Shown here: piece by piece, positions 35,067-43,743 of the stretch
How the letters are laid out: the number at the start of each line of letters is the position of its first letter
How positions within the stretch are numbered: the stretch's first letter is position 1
NCBI RefSeq assembly: GCF_012427705.1
Contig: NZ_CP048602.1
Location: forward strand, 930,001-994,000
Length of the DNA: 64,000 nucleotides
From: Vreelandella piezotolerans
GTDB lineage: Bacteria > Pseudomonadota > Gammaproteobacteria > Pseudomonadales > Halomonadaceae
Reading direction: 5' to 3'
Position numbers and translations under genes: made by a program
Notes under the pieces: model-generated
What the model was told of the DNA's origin: nothing
What the model saw: only the letters and a program-made list of their open reading frames with translations
Database searches by the model: none

Positions 35067-37493
35067 GTGCGACAGCACTGGATAACCAAGATCATCGTCG
35101 GCATCTTACTCAGCCTGCTGCTCGGTTCTGCGGCGTCTGCGCAAAGTGTCTCGCTGCCCAACCTGACCGGCAGTGAGTCGTCGGAGCAGGCGGAGGTGAG
35201 CAACGAGGAGTTTCAGAGCTCGCTGAGCGATGTGATCTCGATGCTCGAAAACGAGGAGCAGCGCACCGCACTACTGGACTCGCTGCGCGAGCTGCAGGTG
35301 AGCACCGAGGCCGCCGAGGAGGATGGCGTCGTTCGCCAGGGGTTGTTAGGCGCGCTGGCCGACACGTTGACCGACATTGGCGAGCAGGCTCAGGCGGGCG
35401 ACTCGCCCATCGATGAGTGGTCCCGCCAGCTCGTGCAGGGCGTCGAGGACTTACGCGCCCTGAACGATGATGCAGATCAAGGAGAAGCCATTCGCGCGAT
35501 AGCCGACGGCGCGGTGTTGGCCTTCGTGTGGAGCGCGTTATTGGTCGTCATGATCGCCTTTGGTCGCTTGATCGCCACGCGACGTCACTGGCCGCTGGAC
35601 CTGCCAAGGGACCCCAAAGCGTGGCTGTTGGCAGTGCATTTTTTGCGTCGAATGCTGCCCTGGACGCTGGCCTTCGCCATTACCCTCGGTATCGGGCAAA
35701 TTCTCCCCTATAGCCCCGGGCGGGCAGTGGTATTGGTGGTGGCGTACATCTGCCTATGTGGTCGGGCGCTCTCGGTGGTTTTCGAGACCGTCATTGCCTT
35801 CTTTAGCCGTGGGCACCGCTTCCCGGCAGTGCAGGTGTTACAGCACAAAGCGCTACGCGGTCTGTTCGTCATCGGCGCGCTGATTGCCTTGGGCGATGCG
35901 GTGAACTCCACGCGGCTGGTGGAGCTGCTGGGGGCAGAGCTCTCCAGCCTCGTATCGGTATTGGCGAACATGCTGGCAGCGCTCTTGTCGGCTCGTTTCA
36001 TCTTCAAATTTCAGCGGCCGATCCGTCATCTGATTTGTAACCGACCCTACAAACAGCGACGCGATGCCAGCACCGCCGTCGAGATGGTACGGGCGCTTGG
36101 CGGGCTATGGCATATTCCGGCATTGCTGATGGTGGGCGGCTCGCTGCTGGCGATTTTCATTACCGTGGGGGATGTGGGGACGGCCCTGGCGCGCTCGATT
36201 GTCTCTGCCAGTTTACTGGTGCTGACGCTAGTCGTGACCGGGCTGCTGCGCCGCCAAGCCGAGCGGCTCAACAAGCGCCGCCATCGCCGCCGCTTCAGCC
36301 AGTACCGCAAGCGTTTGGAACGTTTCGGGTTCGTGCTGGCACATATTTGCGCGTGGATGGTGTTCGCCGAGCTCTCCATGCAAGTGTGGGGCGGTTCGCT
36401 GTTTGGTTTAGGCCAGCAGGCGGTGGCCAGCGCCCGCATCGGGCAAGCGCTAGTAAGTCTAGGGGCAACGATCTTGCTGGCGTGGTTGGTATGGATCTTT
36501 GCCGATACGGCCATTCAGCGGGCGCTGACCTCGTCGGCCCGCTCACGCGGGCGGCGGGTGAATCAAGCCCGTGCGCAAACCATCACGCCGATGATTCGCA
36601 ACGTCATTTTCGTAGCGATTCTCATCATCGCAGTGATCGCAGGGCTAGCCAATCTTGGGGTAAACGTCACGCCGCTGCTGGCCGGTGCCGGTGTGATCGG
36701 TCTGGCCATCGGTTTTGGTGCGCAAACCCTGGTGCAGGATTTGATCACCGGTATCTTCATACTGATCGAAGACTCGCTAGCGGTGGACGACTTCGTGCAG
36801 ATCAACGGGCACATGGGCACGGTAGAAGGTCTGACGCTGCGCACCGTGCGGCTGCGAGACCTGGATGGCGTGGTGCACATCATCACCTTTAGCCGCATCG
36901 AATCGATCCACAATATGTCTCGCCAGTTCGGTATTGCGCTGATGCGTATTCGCATTCCTTACGATATGAAAATCGACGATGCGATTACTCTGATGCAGGA
37001 GACCGCCCAGGAGCTGCGCAAGGACCCGATGATGCGTCACTACATCTGGTCGCCGCTAGAGATGCAGGGCGTGCAGGGCTTCGAAGAGGGCTGCCCCATC
37101 CTGCGGATGCGTTTTCGCACCGCACCGGAAATGCAGTGGGATGTCTCTCGTGCCTTCAATCTGCTGCTGAAGCAGCGCATGGAAGCGCAAGAGATCGACC
37201 TGGGCGTGCCGCGTTTGAGTGTCAGCATGGAGGCACGCTCCGAGTCGCGTATGGAAGACGCCTCCGGCACCGACCTAAGCCTGGAGCGAGGGGAGGAGAG
37301 TGCTTCCTCTTCGGCAGACGAGGCGCACAAAAAGCCGACGCCCCCGAAGCCCGCACCACGCCCCACTCAGGCGGAAATCCGTCAAGACGAGCGGGAGCGC
37401 CACGGCACGTCAGCCCAAGCCAAGCCCCATGCTCAGGGCAAACCCCAGAGCGAGGCCTATACTCGCCCCCACGGTGAAAACGGCGATGAGTAG
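35067..37493 (+). CDS. Large mechanosensitive channel, MscS family (YbiO/MscK-like)
   Basis: An 808-residue inner-membrane protein. GTG 35067 is chosen because GGGAG lies 6 nt upstream and it starts the signal-like segment RQHWITKIIVGILLSLLLGSAASA; the frame opens at a TTG (35040) without such a site. A periplasmic helical region (about 30-150) precedes some 10-11 membrane segments. The MscS pore helix and beta domain follow (NVTPLLAGAGVIGLAIGFGA, QTLVQDLITGIFILIEDSLA, DDFVQINGHMGTVEGLTLRT). A charged, disordered tail of ~100 residues (Glu, Lys, Pro, His rich) ends the protein. It should open on osmotic down-shift. The last 84 bp overlap the convergent J-like gene. Confidence 0.92.
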   Translation: MRQHWITKIIVGILLSLLLGSAASAQSVSLPNLTGSESSEQAEVSNEEFQSSLSDVISMLENEEQRTALLDSLRELQVSTEAAEEDGVVRQGLLGALADTLTDIGEQAQAGDSPIDEWSRQLVQGVEDLRALNDDADQGEAIRAIADGAVLAFVWSALLVVMIAFGRLIATRRHWPLDLPRDPKAWLLAVHFLRRMLPWTLAFAITLGIGQILPYSPGRAVVLVVAYICLCGRALSVVFETVIAFFSRGHRFPAVQVLQHKALRGLFVIGALIALGDAVNSTRLVELLGAELSSLVSVLANMLAALLSARFIFKFQRPIRHLICNRPYKQRRDASTAVEMVRALGGLWHIPALLMVGGSLLAIFITVGDVGTALARSIVSASLLVLTLVVTGLLRRQAERLNKRRHRRRFSQYRKRLERFGFVLAHICAWMVFAELSMQVWGGSLFGLGQQAVASARIGQALVSLGATILLAWLVWIFADTAIQRALTSSARSRGRRVNQARAQTITPMIRNVIFVAILIIAVIAGLANLGVNVTPLLAGAGVIGLAIGFGAQTLVQDLITGIFILIEDSLAVDDFVQINGHMGTVEGLTLRTVRLRDLDGVVHIITFSRIESIHNMSRQFGIALMRIRIPYDMKIDDAITLMQETAQELRKDPMMRHYIWSPLEMQGVQGFEEGCPILRMRFRTAPEMQWDVSRAFNLLLKQRMEAQEIDLGVPRLSVSMEARSESRMEDASGTDLSLERGEESASSSADEAHKKPTPPKPAPRPTQAEIRQDERERHGTSAQAKPHAQGKPQSEAYTRPHGENGDE

Positions 37494-37841
37494 CCATGGC
37501 CCGCGCAGGCGGCGCCAGCGGTTGTAGAGCGAGACCGCATGGCTGACGCGATCGACCAGTTCATCGTGGCGAGAGATTGCATGATCCGGCGGTAAAGAGA
37601 AGTCGTTGGCCACGTCGCCCTGCCAATGGGCACCGTGGGTCAGGCCTAGGCGAGCGCGCAGGCGGCCAATGTCACTCAGCGTATTGTGCAGGGTGTCGTA
37701 GGTTTGCCGATGAGGCGGCACGGCGAGCACGGACGTGGCATCCTGGCGTAGCGCGCTATTGGGGCAGCGGTCCACGGCACTCTTGATCTGCTGGTCGTTG
37801 GCCTCTGGTGTCAGGGCGAGGCGTTGGTACAGGTCGCGCAT
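37410..37841 (-). CDS. Short J-domain-like membrane protein lacking HPD
   Basis: A 143-residue protein. The N-terminus (LYQRLALTPEANDQQIKSAV) resembles helix I-II of a J domain and VLAVPPHRQTYDTL resembles helix IV, but the HPD loop that activates DnaK is absent: the sequence passes from IKSAVDRCPNS straight to ALRQDATS. A single membrane helix lies at the C-terminus (about 117-138). It follows the TerB-J gene by 31 bp on the same strand, suggesting a pair. Its stop lies inside the end of the mscS gene. It may be a decoy or docking partner; function unknown. Confidence 0.7.
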   Translation of the reverse strand: MRDLYQRLALTPEANDQQIKSAVDRCPNSALRQDATSVLAVPPHRQTYDTLHNTLSDIGRLRARLGLTHGAHWQGDVANDFSLPPDHAISRHDELVDRVSHAVSLYNRWRRLRGPWLLIAVFTVGASIGLALGFALSMGLGLG

Positions 37842-37872
37842 AATCCAGGAAGTCTCTTTCCAAGCGTAGTGA

Positions 37873-38847
37873 TTAGTAGGTTTGCATCAAATAATCATAG
37901 GCATTTTTGATGCGTTGAAAACGCGCCGACGCTAGAGCGACCTGGTGCTCGCTCTCGGAGTAGAAGCGATCTGGGTGGTGAAGCTGGGCCATGCGGCGAT
38001 AGGCGCGGCGTACATCGGTTTTGCTCGCCCCTGGCGTCAGCCCCAGGACGGCGAGGGCGCGAGTGGTGCGATCGGGAGGCGGTGGGCTGCTACGTTGCTG
38101 GCGTCGTCGTGACTCCTCTTGCCGCGCCTGCTCTTGGCGTGCCTGCTCCTGACGCGCTTGTTCGGCTCGGGCCTGTTCGGCGCTGGACTGTTCCGCCCGC
38201 GCTTTGGCGCGGCGGGCGTCCTCTTTCTGCTGCTTTTTTTCCTGCTGCTTCTGTTTTTTTTCCTGCTGCTTATCGGCTTTGGCCCGCTGCTGCTGTTCTT
38301 GCTCGGCCTGCGATGCCTTGGCGCGTTGTGCAGCCTCGGCTTCTTCCCGCGCTTTGCGGGCATAGTAGTCCGGGTCGTGAGCTTGCCAGTAGGCGTCGCG
38401 GCTCGGGTCTTCCGGCTGGCGCAGCGGCTGGCCGGTCAGCTCTTGGAACAGCGTACCCAGGGTCGTGGGCGTCACGTTTAACAAATCGGCTAAAAACCGC
38501 AGAATGTAATGATTAGCCAACGAAATATCGCCGTCGTCCGTGGCCACGGTAATCGCTTGGTGCATCACACTCAGGCTACGCTCTTTAGAACACTCTTTGC
38601 GTACCACCTCGGCGGCCAGCTGAATGGCGTGCAGGTCTTGGCTGTGGGCAATACTCATCACCGGCCCCAGTTCGTGTCCGTGGCGAAACTGCGATGTCAC
38701 CTGGGCCAAGCGGCGACGCCGCTGGCCTTCCGAGACGTGCTGGCGGTGCACCAGCACCCAGCCCAGCAGTAGTAGTGTGGCCGTATCCACTTGGCTGCGG
38801 CTTTTGAGCAGCAGCAGCTCAAAGGGTGAAAAACGGGCGATGGACAT
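37873..38847 (-). CDS. TerB-like plus J-domain protein (DjlA-like)
   Basis: A 324-residue protein. A helical TerB-like domain (about 10-150; VDTATLLLLGWVLVHRQ, LANHYILRFLADLLNV) is followed by a long Gln/Lys/Glu/Ala/Arg coiled coil (about 165-255, with tandem EQARQ units). A C-terminal J domain ends the protein (about 260-324; RALAVLGLTPGASKTDVRRA, MAQLHHPDRF) with an intact HPD. It should recruit DnaK/Hsp70. The order matches DjlA, but there is no N-terminal membrane helix. The coiled coil contains A8 and A7 runs in the coding strand (38254-38261 and 38234-38240), candidate slippage sites. It shares an operon with the HPD-less protein. Confidence 0.88.
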   Translation of the reverse strand: MSIARFSPFELLLLKSRSQVDTATLLLLGWVLVHRQHVSEGQRRRRLAQVTSQFRHGHELGPVMSIAHSQDLHAIQLAAEVVRKECSKERSLSVMHQAITVATDDGDISLANHYILRFLADLLNVTPTTLGTLFQELTGQPLRQPEDPSRDAYWQAHDPDYYARKAREEAEAAQRAKASQAEQEQQQRAKADKQQEKKQKQQEKKQQKEDARRAKARAEQSSAEQARAEQARQEQARQEQARQEESRRRQQRSSPPPPDRTTRALAVLGLTPGASKTDVRRAYRRMAQLHHPDRFYSESEHQVALASARFQRIKNAYDYLMQTY

Positions 38848-38958
38848 TCCCTAGCTCCAAGGCGAAGTAGTAAACCGTAGCCTCTGTTTAGCAGACCACT
38901 ATGGCGAGCTCACCATGGTATATCATCGTGTTTGGCAATGAAGTAGGAGATTCGTGAG

Positions 38959-40368
38959 GTGATCAACGTTGAGCGTAAAAATAGCTTCCAACTGCGCCTA
39001 TCGCGGCGGCTAAAAGAAGAAACCTCGCATACGCTCGATGTGTATTTGTTCGTGCCCAAAGAGCTTGGGTTGAGCACTCACGTCATTTCCGAAGAGGCAT
39101 TTTATCATGGTGCGATCAGTGTCTCGCGCACCTACTACAGCGACGAGTATCACTTGCCGCTGGTGCATAGCCGATTGGCTAGCCGTAACCAGTTGGGCAG
39201 CGACTCTTACCGCTTGAGCCTCAGCCTTTACGCCTATCAATACGTGGGGGCCTTGGAGCGCACCACCCAAGCCTTGCTGGCTGACGCCCGTAAGCTGCGT
39301 CGCGATCCAACCGATGAGCCAGACGCCTGGGATGAGAAGGCCAACGCACTGACCAAACGGCTCGCGGAAATGAGTGACCTGAGTGACGGCATTCTCAAAC
39401 GCCTGCGGCGCAACCCGCCCAGCGACGATCGTCTTTATAAATACTTTGCCAATATCGACAACTACCTCTCCTGGTTCACCGAGCAGCAGCTGTTGGCGCT
39501 GATCGCGCACATGCCCAGGGGAGGGCGATTTAGCGACATCAAACGGCGCTTCTTGACGGTTTGTCAGCGCGAAGGGGAGTATCGTCAGACGCAGGAGTAC
39601 AACGCTGAGCGAGTGGTGGAAGACCCCACTCGCATGTCGAATAAAATGCGTTTATTGCGACGTCTCATCGAGCATCCCATCACCCTGAAACAGCGTGCTT
39701 TGGAGCTGGGTAATGGCGAGCAGAAAGCAGTGAAAGCCCTGGCAACAGCGGTGGTGATGGCATTCGTTTCGCTGGGCGTGCTGCAACTGCGCAGCGCCCT
39801 GGGCGATATCACCGCCCTGTTCGTACTGGCCATGGCGCTGCTCTATGCGTTGCGGGAAGTGTTCAAAGACGATCTGCGCAACACGCTATGGCGCTGGTTA
39901 CGTCGTGGCCGTCCCAAATGGCGACGTCAGTATATCGACCCTACCCGCAATGCCCTGGTGGGGCGGCAGCTTGAGTGGTTTGACTACAAACGCTACGCCG
40001 CCTTGGATCGTGACATTCAGCAGATGCGGCGGCGCACCGTTGCCCAGCGGGACGAAGTGGTCATGCATTACCGCTCCAGCTCGCATATGTCGCCCACCCG
40101 CTTTCTAAGCGGATACGAACACACTCGTGAAACGCTGCATATCGACCTCTCGATGCTGACGCGTTTGATGAGCAAAGACAAACACCACATCTATCGTCTC
40201 AAAGAGGGTCAGGCAGTGCGGGAGAGCGTCGAACGTCGCCATCTTTTCAATCTGGTGATACGCGAGACCGGCAGTGAAGATGCCCCCTATCTGGCCCGTT
40301 GGAAAGTCGTGGTGAGCCGTTCCGGTATCGTGGATGTCGAGCGAGTTGCCGAAAACCGCGACACCTAA
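38959..40368 (+). CDS. Conserved hypothetical membrane protein, unrecognised
   Basis: A 469-residue protein I do not recognise. It starts at GTG 38959 (AGGAG upstream). The N-terminal ~250 residues are soluble and charged (FQLRLSRRLKEETSHTLDVY; LDVYLFVPKELGLSTHVISE; many Arg/Tyr). Two closely spaced membrane helices (about 259-280 and 284-303) follow, then a basic cytoplasmic C-terminal part with HIYRLKEGQAVRESVERRHL and YLARWKVVVSRSGIVDVERV, resembling a beta-rich end. Both soluble parts are probably on the same side. It is divergent from the TerB-J gene. The pattern could suit a sensor or scaffold, but no catalytic motif is visible. Confidence 0.75.
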   Translation: MINVERKNSFQLRLSRRLKEETSHTLDVYLFVPKELGLSTHVISEEAFYHGAISVSRTYYSDEYHLPLVHSRLASRNQLGSDSYRLSLSLYAYQYVGALERTTQALLADARKLRRDPTDEPDAWDEKANALTKRLAEMSDLSDGILKRLRRNPPSDDRLYKYFANIDNYLSWFTEQQLLALIAHMPRGGRFSDIKRRFLTVCQREGEYRQTQEYNAERVVEDPTRMSNKMRLLRRLIEHPITLKQRALELGNGEQKAVKALATAVVMAFVSLGVLQLRSALGDITALFVLAMALLYALREVFKDDLRNTLWRWLRRGRPKWRRQYIDPTRNALVGRQLEWFDYKRYAALDRDIQQMRRRTVAQRDEVVMHYRSSSHMSPTRFLSGYEHTRETLHIDLSMLTRLMSKDKHHIYRLKEGQAVRESVERRHLFNLVIRETGSEDAPYLARWKVVVSRSGIVDVERVAENRDT

Positions 40369-40408
40369 TCGCTTTTCCTTTGCCATTGAATGCGACTAAA
40401 AGCTAAAA

Positions 40409-40442
40409 AGTAAACGTTTACTCTGAAATCGTAAACGTTTAC
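40409..40442. promoter_or_regulatory. Tandem LacI-family operators upstream of thuA
   Basis: Two perfect palindromes: AGTAAACGTTTACT (40409-40422) and GTAAACGTTTAC (40431-40442), centre-to-centre 21 bp, i.e. two helical turns. Both have the central CG typical of LacI-family sites. The LacI gene at the end of the same operon (43744) is the obvious binder, giving autoregulation. A possible -35/-10 pair (TTTACT and TACTTT, 17-bp spacer) lies within the operators. Confidence 0.85.
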
Positions 40443-40506
40443 TTTTTCCCAGGCGCCGGTCAAAACGGCTGGTGAGGCGATATACGAATACGCTTGGGAG
40501 AGAGCG

Positions 40507-41286
40507 ATGGCACTGCGAGTCACCGTATGGGGCGAGAACGTCCACGAGCAAACCAACGAGGTGGTAGCGCGCATTTACCCCACCGGCATGCACCAGTGCA
40601 TCGCCGACGGTTTGAATGAGTCAGAGGCGCTGTCCGCCACCGCCGTCACGCTGCAAGATTTAGAGCAAGGGCTCAGCGAAGAGACGCTGGAGAATACCGA
40701 CGTGCTGCTGTGGTGGGGCCACGCCGCCCACGGCGACGTGCTGGAAGAGACCGTCGACCGCGTGCAAAAGCGCGTGCTGCAGGGCATGGGGTTGATCGTG
40801 CTGCACTCCGGTCACTACTCGAAAATCTTCAAACGCTTGATGGGCACTACCTGCTCACTGAAATGGCGAGAGGCCGGCGAGCGCGAGCGCCTTTGGGTCG
40901 TCAACCCTGGCCACCCCATCGTGCAAGGGCTCGGAGATTACCTCGAACTGCCCCATACCGAAATGTACGGCGAACCCTTTGCGGTGCCCAACCCGGACGA
41001 GGTGATTTTCATCAGTGCCTTCGAGGGCGGCGAAGTGTTCCGCTCTGGCCTGACCTACAAGCGTGGCAACGGCAAGATTTTCTACTTCCGTCCCGGCCAC
41101 GAAACCTACCCGATCTACTACGACGAGCAGGTCAAGCGGGTGCTCAAGAACGCCGTGCTCTGGACGCAGCCGGAGGGCGCCCGGTGGATCGACAGCTGCC
41201 CCAACATCCCCGCCGACCAGGCACCCAACCCGGTCGAGATCAAAGGCGAAAGCTTGCACAAACCCGGTGAGGAGGGCTTCAAATGA
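40507..41286 (+). CDS. thuA: ThuA-like protein (trehalose/disaccharide utilisation)
   Basis: A 259-residue ThuA-domain protein with a class I amidotransferase-like fold. Seen: [14 protein letters not shown] at the start, [53 protein letters not shown] and [20 protein letters not shown], all matching this family. In Sinorhizobium, ThuA and ThuB handle trehalose, maltitol and related disaccharides through 3-keto intermediates. ATG 40507 has GGGAGAG upstream. It overlaps thuB by 4 bp. The operon is probably controlled by the LacI protein via operators at 40409-40442. Confidence 0.9.
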   Translation: MALRVTVWGENVHEQTNEVVARIYPTGMHQCIADGLNESEALSATAVTLQDLEQGLSEETLENTDVLLWWGHAAHGDVLEETVDRVQKRVLQGMGLIVLHSGHYSKIFKRLMGTTCSLKWREAGERERLWVVNPGHPIVQGLGDYLELPHTEMYGEPFAVPNPDEVIFISAFEGGEVFRSGLTYKRGNGKIFYFRPGHETYPIYYDEQVKRVLKNAVLWTQPEGARWIDSCPNIPADQAPNPVEIKGESLHKPGEEGFK

Positions 41287-42332
41287 TCCGTATCGCAATC
41301 ATTGGCGCGGGCAGCATGGCGGGGGAGCACGCCAAGCACTATGGCCGCATCGAAGGCGTTGAGGTCGTGGCCGTTTGCGATCGCGACTATCCCAAAGCCC
41401 AGGCGTTTGCCGAACGCCACGGCATTGCCGATGTGTATCAAGACCTGGACGCCATGTTGGCTCGGGACGATATCCACGCGGTGAGCAATGTCACTCCGGA
41501 TGGCGTGCACAAGGCCACGTCGTTGGCCGCCATTGCAGCGGGTAAACACATTCTGTGTGAAAAGCCTCTGGCCACCAATGCCGAGGATGCCCACGAGATG
41601 GCCGCTGCCGCCCAGGCCGCCAAGGTCATCAACATGGTTAACCTGAGCTACCGGGATGCCCCTGCCATTCAGCACGCCCGAGCACTAATTACCGGTGGTG
41701 CCATCGGCACCGTTCGCCACGTGGATGCCAGCTATCGCCAGAGCTGGCTGGTAAGCAACGCCTGGGGGCGCTGGGATGAGGATAGCCAGTGGCTCTGGCG
41801 GCTCTCGGAAGCCCACGGCAGCAAAGGCGTGCTGGGCGATGTGGGCGTGCATATCGTCGATTTTGCCAGCTTCCCGGTGGGCGATATCACCCGGGTCAAC
41901 TGCGAACTCACCTGCTTCGACAAAGCCCCGGATAACCGCATTGGCGACTACGTGCTGGATGCCAACGACACTGCGCTGATGCGCGTGCGCTTTGCCAATG
42001 GGGCCATGGGTACGATTCAAGCGACCCGCTGGGCCACCGGCCACCACAACTCGCTAACGCTGAGCGTTCACGGCGATAAAGGCGCGATTCGCCTGGATCT
42101 GGACGCCTCCAAAGACGACGTACAGGTGTGCCTGAACGATGACGTGCACCCCGCCCGCTGGAGCACCGTCAAGGCGCCGCCAACGCCCAGCATTTATCAG
42201 CGCTTTATCGAAAGCATTCGCACCGGCGAAAACGATCAGCCCGACTTTGCCCGTGGTGCGGCCATTCAAACCGTGCTGGACGCCTGTTTCGTTTCCAGCC
42301 AGGAGGACCGCAGCCTGGCAATTGCCAGCTAA
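41283..42332 (+). CDS. thuB: Gfo/Idh/MocA-family oxidoreductase (ThuB-like)
   Basis: A 349-residue NAD(P)-dependent sugar oxidoreductase. The Rossmann motif [17 protein letters not shown] is at residues 4-20, and the catalytic lysine in [15 protein letters not shown] (Lys94); [16 protein letters not shown] and [15 protein letters not shown] are also typical. By analogy with Sinorhizobium ThuB it would oxidise a disaccharide at C3. It is coupled to thuA by a 4-bp ATGA overlap and followed by a solute-binding protein gene 64 bp on. Confidence 0.9.
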   Translation: MIRIAIIGAGSMAGEHAKHYGRIEGVEVVAVCDRDYPKAQAFAERHGIADVYQDLDAMLARDDIHAVSNVTPDGVHKATSLAAIAAGKHILCEKPLATNAEDAHEMAAAAQAAKVINMVNLSYRDAPAIQHARALITGGAIGTVRHVDASYRQSWLVSNAWGRWDEDSQWLWRLSEAHGSKGVLGDVGVHIVDFASFPVGDITRVNCELTCFDKAPDNRIGDYVLDANDTALMRVRFANGAMGTIQATRWATGHHNSLTLSVHGDKGAIRLDLDASKDDVQVCLNDDVHPARWSTVKAPPTPSIYQRFIESIRTGENDQPDFARGAAIQTVLDACFVSSQEDRSLAIAS

Positions 42333-42396
42333 TAAGTACCATTTCATCACGCATCTTTTGAGGCAAGACACCCAATAACAAGATGAGGATTCCCCG

Positions 42397-43659
42397 ATGC
42401 GCCCTACATTGAAAACACCGTTGCTGCTGATGACGTTACTGCCAGTGGCACTGCCTGCTTTGGCCGCCGAGATCACCGTGGCCTGCGGTGATGGCGGGGC
42501 AGCGGATTTCTGCCCCGAACTCTCCCAGCGCTGGGCCGAGGCCAACGGCCACCAGGTCACTATCGTCACTACGCCCGCTTCACCCACTGAAAAGCTCTCG
42601 CTTTATCAACAGCTGCTGGGCAGCCAGTCGGAAGATGTCGATGTGCTGATGGTGGATATCGTCTGGCCGGGGCTGCTGGCAGAGCACTTGGTGGATTTGA
42701 ACGAGTATCTACCAGCATCCGCCACCGAGGGTTTCATTCCCTCGCTAATGGAGAACAATACCGTACAGGGCAAGCTGGTCGCGCTGCCGTGGTTCACCGA
42801 TGCGGGACTGCTCTACTATCGCCACGATCTTCTCGAGCAGTATGGCGCCGAGGTGCCGCAGACGTGGCAAGCGCTGACCGACACTGCCCGGCGCATTCAA
42901 AACGCCGAGCGGCAGGCGGGCAACGAGCGCATGCATGGCTTCGTCTTTCAGGGCCGCGCCTACGAAGGGCTGACCACCAATGCGCTGGAGTGGGTGGCAA
43001 GCCATGGCGGCGGTACCTTTGTGGATGCTGAAGGGCAGGTAACGGTGAATAACCCACAAGCGGTGGACGCCCTGACGCTGGCGGCCTCCTGGGTGGGGGA
43101 TATCAGCCCAGAAGGCGTGCGTAATTACATGGAAGAGCAAGCCCGCGGCGTTTTCCAGGCGGGCAATGCGGTGTTCATGCGTAACTGGCCCTACGCATGG
43201 TCGCTGGGCCAAGCGGACGGCACGCCGATTCAAAACAAGTTCAGCGTAGCGCCGCTGCCCAGTGGACCTGAGGGCGAGTCCGTTGCCACGCTGGGCGGTT
43301 GGAACTGGGCAGTTTCCCGCTATTCGGACGAGCCGCAGGCCGCCGCTGACTTGGTGGCCTATCTTACCGCCGAAGCACAGCAAAAAGCGCATGCCATCGA
43401 GTTTGGACGCAACCCCACGCGCCCCGCGCTGTACGAAGACGACGAGGTTCTGGCCGCGCATCCGTTCATTGGCGAGCTTTATGAAACGGTGATGAGCGGC
43501 GTGCCGCGCCCGGCCAGCGTCACTGGCGATGCTTACACACGTGTCTCCAACGCGATCTTCAATCGCGTTCACGAAGCGCTGTCCGGCAGCGTCACGCCAG
43601 AGCAGGCGGTGCAGCAGTTGGATAGTGAGCTGGCGCGTTTAGGGCGGCGTGGCTGGTAG
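42397..43659 (+). CDS. ABC sugar transporter solute-binding protein (ThuE-like)
   Basis: A 420-residue periplasmic binding protein of family 1 (maltose/trehalose type). The signal peptide ends near residue 23 (PVALPALA then AEITVACGDG). Typical segments: VDVLMVDIVWPGLLAEHLVD, LPWFTDAGLLYYRHDLLEQY and ATLGGWNWAVSRYSDEPQAA. GAGGA lies upstream of the ATG. In Sinorhizobium the ThuE gene is followed by permease (thuF, thuG) and ATPase (thuK) genes; here a LacI gene follows directly, so the permease and ATPase must be elsewhere or this SBP is an orphan. Confidence 0.92.
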   Translation: MRPTLKTPLLLMTLLPVALPALAAEITVACGDGGAADFCPELSQRWAEANGHQVTIVTTPASPTEKLSLYQQLLGSQSEDVDVLMVDIVWPGLLAEHLVDLNEYLPASATEGFIPSLMENNTVQGKLVALPWFTDAGLLYYRHDLLEQYGAEVPQTWQALTDTARRIQNAERQAGNERMHGFVFQGRAYEGLTTNALEWVASHGGGTFVDAEGQVTVNNPQAVDALTLAASWVGDISPEGVRNYMEEQARGVFQAGNAVFMRNWPYAWSLGQADGTPIQNKFSVAPLPSGPEGESVATLGGWNWAVSRYSDEPQAAADLVAYLTAEAQQKAHAIEFGRNPTRPALYEDDEVLAAHPFIGELYETVMSGVPRPASVTGDAYTRVSNAIFNRVHEALSGSVTPEQAVQQLDSELARLGRRGW

Positions 43660-43743
43660 CGCGAGCAGCGTTAGCGTCCGTGTACTCAGCGATTTTCGGC
43701 CACGCTTTTTGTACAATCAGGGCCCGACTGGCTGAGGCATGGC

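Noticed and set aside
38112..38185. Repeats of about 15 bp resembling a small tandem array
   Set aside because: They encode EQARQ-type heptad-like units of a coiled coil in frame with the TerB-J gene; no spacers or cas genes, so not CRISPR.
42745..43572. A 275-codon leftward frame within the sugar-binding protein gene
   Set aside because: Antisense to a clear family-1 binding protein with signal peptide; no start signal.
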